Source of the DNA: an uncultured Leucobacter sp.
GTDB taxonomy: Bacteria > Actinomycetota > Actinomycetes > Actinomycetales > Microbacteriaceae
Direction of reading: 5' to 3'
NCBI GenBank assembly: GCA_945952575.1
Contig: CAMFIY010000095.1
Location: 1-9,243 of the forward strand
DNA length: 9,243 bases
Shown here piece by piece: positions 6,019 through 9,243 of this stretch (the first letter of the stretch is position 1; the number at the start of each line of letters is the position of its first letter). Below the pieces are notes generated by a model. That model made no database searches and was not told the origin of the DNA. It saw nothing but the letters and a program-made list of their open reading frames with translations. Both the position numbers and the translations under genes were made by a program.

Positions 6019-7784
6019 AGATCCTGCCGATGATCGGCGCGGAGTTCGCCCGGCTCTGGGCGACGAAGATGGCTCGCCTCGCTTTCGTCGCGCTGATGTG
6101 CGTGCCGCTGCTCTACGGCGGCCTCTACCTCTGGGCGAATCAGGATCCGTACGCACGGCTGGACCAGGTTCCGGTGGCGCTCGTGGTCGCCGACACGGGT
6201 GTCGAGGTCGACGGTTCGATGCGTGTCGTCGGGGACGAGGTCGCCGACAGCCTGATCGAGGACGGCAGCTTCGACTGGCATCGCGTGAGCGCGGCCGATG
6301 CGGCCGTCGGCGTCAAGTCGGGGGAGTATGACTTCATCGTGACGCTTCCGGAGGATTTCAGCGAAGCCCTGCAGTCCTCCCGCAGCGACGCGCCATACAA
6401 GGCCGAGGTCATCCTCACCACCAACGACGCGAACAGCTACCTGGCCTCGACCATCGGGGAGCAGGCGGTGAAGCGGATCCAGCAGCAGGTCGTCCGCTCG
6501 GTGAACAAGGAGGCGTCCCGGGCGCTGCTGGACGGCATCGCCGAGATCCGCGGCTCGCTGGGCAAGGCGCGCGACGGTGCGGTCACCGCGCAGGACGGTG
6601 CGGGCAGCCTCGCCGATGGGCTCGGCACGCTGAAGAAGAAGACCGCGGATCTGCCGGCGCAGACGAAGCAGCTCTCCGACGGTGCGGCGCAGGTCGCGGC
6701 CGCGGACGCGCAGATCGCACAGGTCGGCCGCGACGTTGCCGCATTGAGCCAGCAGGCGGCGGACGGTCTGGCCGGCGATCGCGCTGCGATCCTGAAGGAT
6801 CTGAAGGCGAGCGGTCTCAGCGAGGCGGCCATCGACCGGATCATGTCCCGGGTCGATGCGGCGGGCGCCAGGCTGAACGAGGCGAACGGCAAAGTCCAGG
6901 CGACCAGCGGCAAGCTCGATCAGCTCGAGTCCGGCGCTTCCCGACTCGCCGCCGGCGCGAAACAGCTCGCGGATGCGACCCCCAAGCTGTCGCAGGGCAT
7001 CGCCGACGCGTCCGGGGGTGCGATCAAGCTCGAGCGGGGCATCGGCCGGCTCGCCGACGGGCTGGCGGCCGGCGTCGAGAAGCTGCCGGAGAGCACGGCC
7101 GAGCTGCGCGCGAAGCAGGCGGCGAACATCGCCTCGCCGGTCAGCGTGAAGACCGACCAGGTCACCTCAGCAGGCACGTACGGCGCCGGGCTCGCGCCGT
7201 TCTTCGTGAGTCTGGCGGCGTGGATCGGCATCTACGCGTTGTTCCTGATCCTGAAGCCGGTCTCCTCGCGCGCCGTGACAGCGCTGCGCGCACCCGTGCG
7301 GGTCGCGCTCGCCGGCTGGGGGATGCCGGCGCTGCTCGGCGCCGTGCAGATGCTCGCGCTCTTCGGCATCGTGTGGGGCTCCCTCGGCTTCGACGTCTCG
7401 CACCCGTTCGCGTTCTACGGGTTGATGGCCCTCGCGTCGGCGACGTTCGCGGCGATCATCCTCGCGCTCAACGTGTGGCTCGGCAGTGTCGGCCAGTTCA
7501 TGGGGCTCGTGCTCATGGTGATCCAGCTCGTCACGGCGGGCGGCACCTTCCCGTGGCAGACGCTGCCGGAGCCCCTCGCGACGCTGCACCACTATCTCCC
7601 GATGTCGTTCGCGGTCGACGGACTGCGTCAGCTCATGTACGGCGGCGATCTGAGCGGCGCGCTCGACGACGCGATCAAGCTCGCGGCCGTGCTCGTGATC
7701 GCGGTACTCGTGTCGGCGCTCGGTGTGCGGCGGATGATGCATTCCCGGACGCTGCGCGATCTCCAACCGAGTCTGATCGGGTGA
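6015..7784 (+). CDS. YhgE/Pip-family membrane protein with extracytoplasmic coiled coil
   Basis: The protein has 589 residues from ATG 6015, behind GGAGGAG (6003-6009). The frame is open further upstream, but those codons overlap the previous gene and encode no family sequence. The N-terminus has one membrane helix (about 21-40) followed by YLWANQDPYARLDQVPVALV, the hallmark of YhgE/Pip proteins. A large outside region (about 45-390) follows. Its first part is globular, with DFIVTLPEDFS at 106-116. Its second part (about 165-370) consists of Ala/Gly-rich repeats such as DGAGSLADGLGTLKKK and ASRLAAGAKQLADAT, expected to form long amphipathic helices. Five helices follow (about 392-413, 428-458, 465-488, 492-512, 553-572), giving the ABC-2-like C-terminal membrane domain. 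Relatives include the phage infection protein Pip of Lactococcus (a receptor needed for phage entry) and type VII secretion-linked proteins. The function here is unknown; transport or envelope assembly with the upstream ATPase-like partner is inferred. Confidence 0.88.
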   Translation: MKILPMIGAEFARLWATKMARLAFVALMCVPLLYGGLYLWANQDPYARLDQVPVALVVADTGVEVDGSMRVVGDEVADSLIEDGSFDWHRVSAADAAVGVKSGEYDFIVTLPEDFSEALQSSRSDAPYKAEVILTTNDANSYLASTIGEQAVKRIQQQVVRSVNKEASRALLDGIAEIRGSLGKARDGAVTAQDGAGSLADGLGTLKKKTADLPAQTKQLSDGAAQVAAADAQIAQVGRDVAALSQQAADGLAGDRAAILKDLKASGLSEAAIDRIMSRVDAAGARLNEANGKVQATSGKLDQLESGASRLAAGAKQLADATPKLSQGIADASGGAIKLERGIGRLADGLAAGVEKLPESTAELRAKQAANIASPVSVKTDQVTSAGTYGAGLAPFFVSLAAWIGIYALFLILKPVSSRAVTALRAPVRVALAGWGMPALLGAVQMLALFGIVWGSLGFDVSHPFAFYGLMALASATFAAIILALNVWLGSVGQFMGLVLMVIQLVTAGGTFPWQTLPEPLATLHHYLPMSFAVDGLRQLMYGGDLSGALDDAIKLAAVLVIAVLVSALGVRRMMHSRTLRDLQPSLIG

Positions 7785-7798
7785 GCGGGGCCCGCGCG

Positions 7799-7804
7799 TA
7801 GGAT
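7799..7804 (+). promoter_or_regulatory. -10 box of the hydrolase gene, probably leaderless
   Basis: TAGGAT is followed by exactly six bases (GACGAT) and the ATG at 7811, the same geometry as serC. There is no Shine-Dalgarno sequence before this ATG, which supports a leaderless transcript. The box lies in the 26-bp gap after the YhgE-like gene, so readthrough from that operon is also possible. No -35 is seen. Confidence 0.55.
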
Positions 7805-7810
7805 GACGAT

Positions 7811-8839
7811 ATGACGGTCTGGCGTGCGGATGTGCTCGGCGCGGGTTTCGAGTGCACCGATCTCGGGCTGAAGGCCGAGCCGAGCGGAGTCGAGGGGCCG
7901 CTGGTCGCGACGCTGGTGCGCGCGCTGCCGCAGCCCAGAGGGTTCTTCGCGAGAGTGCTCGGGCAGGAGCGCGCGCTCGAGGACGTGGATGTGCTCTACG
8001 TGCACGGCTGGTCCGACTACTTCTTCCAACGGGAGATGGCGGGTTTCTGGACGGCGCGCGGTGCGCGGTTCTTCGCTCTGGATCTGCGCCGCTACGGACG
8101 GAGCCTGCGCCCGGGTCAGCTTCCGGGGTACATCGAGCGGCTCTCGGACTACGACGAGGAGATCGAGCTCGCGCTGGATGCGATCCGAGAGAGTGCGGAG
8201 CAGGATCGGCGGCTGGTGCTGTTCGGGCACTCGACGGGCGGCCTGATCCTGAGCCTGTGGGCGTCGCGGCACCCGGATCGTGCGGATGCCCTGGTGCTCA
8301 ACAGCCCGTGGCTCGAGTTCCAGCTGGCCCGGGCCGGCCGGCAGATGCTCGCACCCATCATCGATCTCAGCGCGAGGCTCTACCCGCGCGACTTCGCCCC
8401 GCAGCTCGACTTCGGCTACTACACGCGGGCGCAGCACGAGGTGGGGCCGCAGGAGGAGATCGCCCGGATCAATCTCGAGTGGCGGCCAGAGCGGGCGCAG
8501 GGCGTCACGTCGGGCTGGCTGCGCGCCATCCTCGCGGGGCACGCGCAGGTGCAGCTGGGGCTCGGGATCGGGACGCCGGTCCAGGTGCTGCTCTCCGCGC
8601 GCTATGCGCTGCCGACGCGATGGAGTGAGGATCTCACCCGGGCGGACACGGTGCTCGAGGTGGACGAGGTCGCGAAGGCGGCGCTCAAGCTCGGCGGCTC
8701 CGTGACCGTGGAGCGCATCGACGGCGCGCTGCACGACGTCTTCCTCTCCGGCGCCGCGCCGCGCCGCGAGGCGTATGAGCGGCTCGAGCGCTGGCTCACG
8801 GGTTGGCAGGCGGCCGCACGGATCCCTCGGCCCGAGTAG
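7811..8839 (+). CDS. Alpha/beta hydrolase, serine aminopeptidase S33 / monoacylglycerol lipase-like
   Basis: A complete 342-residue protein reads from ATG 7811 to TAG 8837-8839, with no signal peptide or membrane segment, so it is cytoplasmic. The alpha/beta hydrolase core is plain. The oxyanion region is VLYVHGWSDYF (61-71, H65-G66), strand and loop FALDLRRYGRS (88-98) follow, and the nucleophile elbow GHSTGG carries S141. The catalytic histidine is H308 in GALHDVF. The acid is probably D285 (DTVLEVDEV, 279-287), placed by position only. NSPWLEF (164-170) and the helical cap (about 170-250) resemble the Hydrolase_4 group, which includes monoacylglycerol lipases and lysophospholipases. The acyl or peptide substrate cannot be told from the sequence. 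It directly follows the YhgE-like gene on the same strand, but its own -10 box argues that it can be expressed alone. Confidence 0.85.
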   Translation: MTVWRADVLGAGFECTDLGLKAEPSGVEGPLVATLVRALPQPRGFFARVLGQERALEDVDVLYVHGWSDYFFQREMAGFWTARGARFFALDLRRYGRSLRPGQLPGYIERLSDYDEEIELALDAIRESAEQDRRLVLFGHSTGGLILSLWASRHPDRADALVLNSPWLEFQLARAGRQMLAPIIDLSARLYPRDFAPQLDFGYYTRAQHEVGPQEEIARINLEWRPERAQGVTSGWLRAILAGHAQVQLGLGIGTPVQVLLSARYALPTRWSEDLTRADTVLEVDEVAKAALKLGGSVTVERIDGALHDVFLSGAAPRREAYERLERWLTGWQAAARIPRPE

Positions 8840-8842
8840 ACT
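8837..8842 (+). promoter_or_regulatory. Possible -10 box for tRNA-Arg, overlapping the hydrolase stop
   Basis: TAGACT begins with the TAG stop codon of the hydrolase and predicts a start near 8849, about 19 bases before the mature tRNA 5' end. No -35 lies at a usable distance (TTGGCA at 8803-8808 is 28 bp away). The call rests on the hexamer and its position only. Confidence 0.4.
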
Positions 8843-8867
8843 CTCAGAGGTTGCGGCTCGCCGCTCC

Positions 8868-8940
8868 GCCCCGGTAGCTCAGTGGATAGAGCACTTCTCT
8901 CCTAAAGAAGGTGTCGGAGGTTCGATTCCTCTCCGGGGCA
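8868..8940 (+). tRNA. tRNA-Arg, anticodon CCT (reads AGG)
   Basis: A full cloverleaf of 73 nt can be drawn. The acceptor stem is GCCCCGG (8868-8874) with CCGGGGC (8933-8939) and discriminator A8940. The D arm begins TAGCTCAGTGG. The anticodon stem is CTTCT/AGAAG (8894-8898/8906-8910) around loop CTCCTAA, with anticodon CCT at 8901-8903. A five-base variable loop follows. The T stem is GGAGG/CCTCT, with one G-U pair, around TTCGATT. The 3' CCA is not encoded. It decodes AGG, a rare codon in GC-rich actinobacteria, and is usually a single-copy gene. Confidence 0.97.
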
Positions 8941-8954
8941 CTTCGAAACTGTTG

Positions 8955-8982
8955 CAACAGGCCGCGATTGCGCGGCCGGTTG
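8955..8982 (+). terminator. Hairpin terminator after tRNA-Arg
   Basis: GGCCGCG (8960-8966) pairs with CGCGGCC (8971-8977) around an ATTG loop. After an A/G mismatch, CAAC (8955-8958) pairs with GTTG (8979-8982). The T-tract that follows (ATCTTTGT) is weak. The position, 14 bases after the tRNA, fits a tRNA terminator. Confidence 0.65.
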
Positions 8983-9010
8983 ATCTTTGTCTCGTCGTTT
9001 CTTGTGCGAT

Positions 9011-9026
9011 AGCGCCTACGGGCGCT
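9011..9026. repeat. Hairpin with a UACG tetraloop
   Basis: AGCGCC and GGCGCT pair perfectly over six bases and close the loop TACG, giving the very stable C(UACG)G tetraloop. Weaker pairs can extend the stem outward by up to three (T-G, A-T, G-T). GTTCCGTCTTG follows, which is not a clean U-tract. It may be a second terminator or part of an RNA. Confidence 0.5.
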
Positions 9027-9061
9027 GTTCCGTCTTGTCGCTTCTGAACTATTTCTCCTGA

Positions 9062-9172
9062 ATCAGAGGCAAAGTTTGAACCTCATCACTTGGGGTGCGT
9101 GGAGGATTCAAACTTTTCCCGTCCGCTCGCCGTGTCCTCAGGATGTTTGATCGTCGGTGCTCATCCTCTGAT
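9062..9172. repeat. Outer 8-bp inverted repeat around a nested hairpin
   Basis: ATCAGAGG (9062-9069) and CCTCTGAT (9165-9172) are perfect inverted copies about 95 bp apart. They enclose the 14-bp bulged stem at 9071-9116 almost directly. The right copy overlaps a competing pair, AGGATG (9140-9145) with CATCCT (9162-9167), so alternative folds are possible. Confidence 0.45.
9071..9116. repeat. 14-bp inverted repeat with one bulged base
   Basis: AAAGTTTGAACCTC (9071-9084) pairs with GAGG (9102-9105) plus TTCAAACTTT (9107-9116), with only A9106 unpaired and a 17-base loop. It is AT-rich, unlike the GC stems of other terminators here. One strand ends in CTTTT, so it could be a bidirectional terminator. 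It could equally be a recombinase or regulator binding site or an RNA stem. Confidence 0.6.
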
Positions 9173-9243
9173 GGGCGCTAGCGATCGAAATGAGCTCTAA
9201 TGACGACCTGTCAACCTGAACCGCATCAACGCGTTGCCGGACA

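Larger units (their letters stand above)
8941..9243. other. Non-coding, lower-GC block rich in inverted repeats
   Basis: No credible reading frame was found on either strand in these 303 bases; only very short or tRNA-overlapping frames exist. GC is about 54% (164 of 303 bases counted), well below the coding DNA to the left. It contains the tRNA hairpin terminator, a UACG-loop hairpin, a 14-bp bulged inverted repeat nested inside an 8-bp one, a further AGGATG/CATCCT pair (9140-9145/9162-9167), and a perfect CAACGCGTTG palindrome at 9227-9236. It may be the start of an accessory region or hold a structured RNA. Confidence 0.6.

Noticed and set aside
8775..9047. A 90-codon plus-strand frame across the hydrolase end and the tRNA
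   Set aside because: It reads straight through tRNA-Arg(CCT), which is a complete cloverleaf, so it is a chance frame.
9209..9214. A perfect TTGACA on the minus strand as a promoter into the non-coding block
   Set aside because: At 17-bp spacing the -10 position reads ATTTCG, and no TANNNT lies at 16-18 bp, so no promoter is called.

Overview
The window is a chromosomal segment from a GC-rich bacterium, most likely an actinobacterium of the Microbacteriaceae type (inference). Three things support this: coding DNA of roughly 70% GC with third positions almost all G or C, a regulator with the IdeR metal-ligand pattern, and an actinobacterial form of SerC. Four TAG-type -10 boxes (TAGACT, TAGGAT, TAGGCT) lie just upstream of genes.

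Layout from left to right. (1) Bases 1-951 carry the 3' part of a thiamine-diphosphate-dependent decarboxylase, cut by the window edge. It meets serC (952-2070, minus strand) tail to tail with no spacer. (2) A 99-bp divergent region separates serC from ideR (2170-2865), an iron-dependent DtxR-family repressor. (3) gdhA (2947-4299) follows on the plus strand and encodes a GdhA-type, probably NADP-linked, glutamate dehydrogenase. (4) A 245-bp AT-rich control region (4300-4544) carries a well-formed sigma-70-type promoter. That promoter overlaps an IdeR-box-like palindrome and three direct repeats spaced by 11 bp. It drives a secreted NlpC/P60-like cysteine peptidase (4545-5186), which ends in a clear rho-independent terminator (5220-5246). 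(5) A two-gene unit follows with a 4-base ATGA overlap. Its first gene encodes an ABC-ATPase-shaped protein that has lost its nucleotide-binding and catalytic motifs (5326-6018). The second encodes a YhgE/Pip-family membrane protein with a long extracytoplasmic coiled-coil region (6015-7784). (6) An alpha/beta hydrolase (7811-8839) comes next, apparently with its own leaderless promoter. (7) tRNA-Arg(CCT) (8868-8940) follows, and then 303 bp of non-coding DNA of about 54% GC (164 of 303 bases counted), rich in inverted repeats, to the window end.

How the genes may fit together: serC and gdhA are housekeeping amino-acid genes (serine synthesis; ammonium assimilation, which yields the glutamate SerC uses). 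IdeR is a global iron regulator, and a possible target operator lies two genes away, at the NlpC/P60 promoter. The most unusual content is the dead-ATPase/YhgE pair, which looks like a conserved envelope module in which an ABC-fold protein no longer hydrolyses ATP. The drop in GC and the stacked inverted repeats after tRNA-Arg(CCT), a classic integration target, could mark the edge of an accessory region, but no integrase or direct repeat is visible inside the window.
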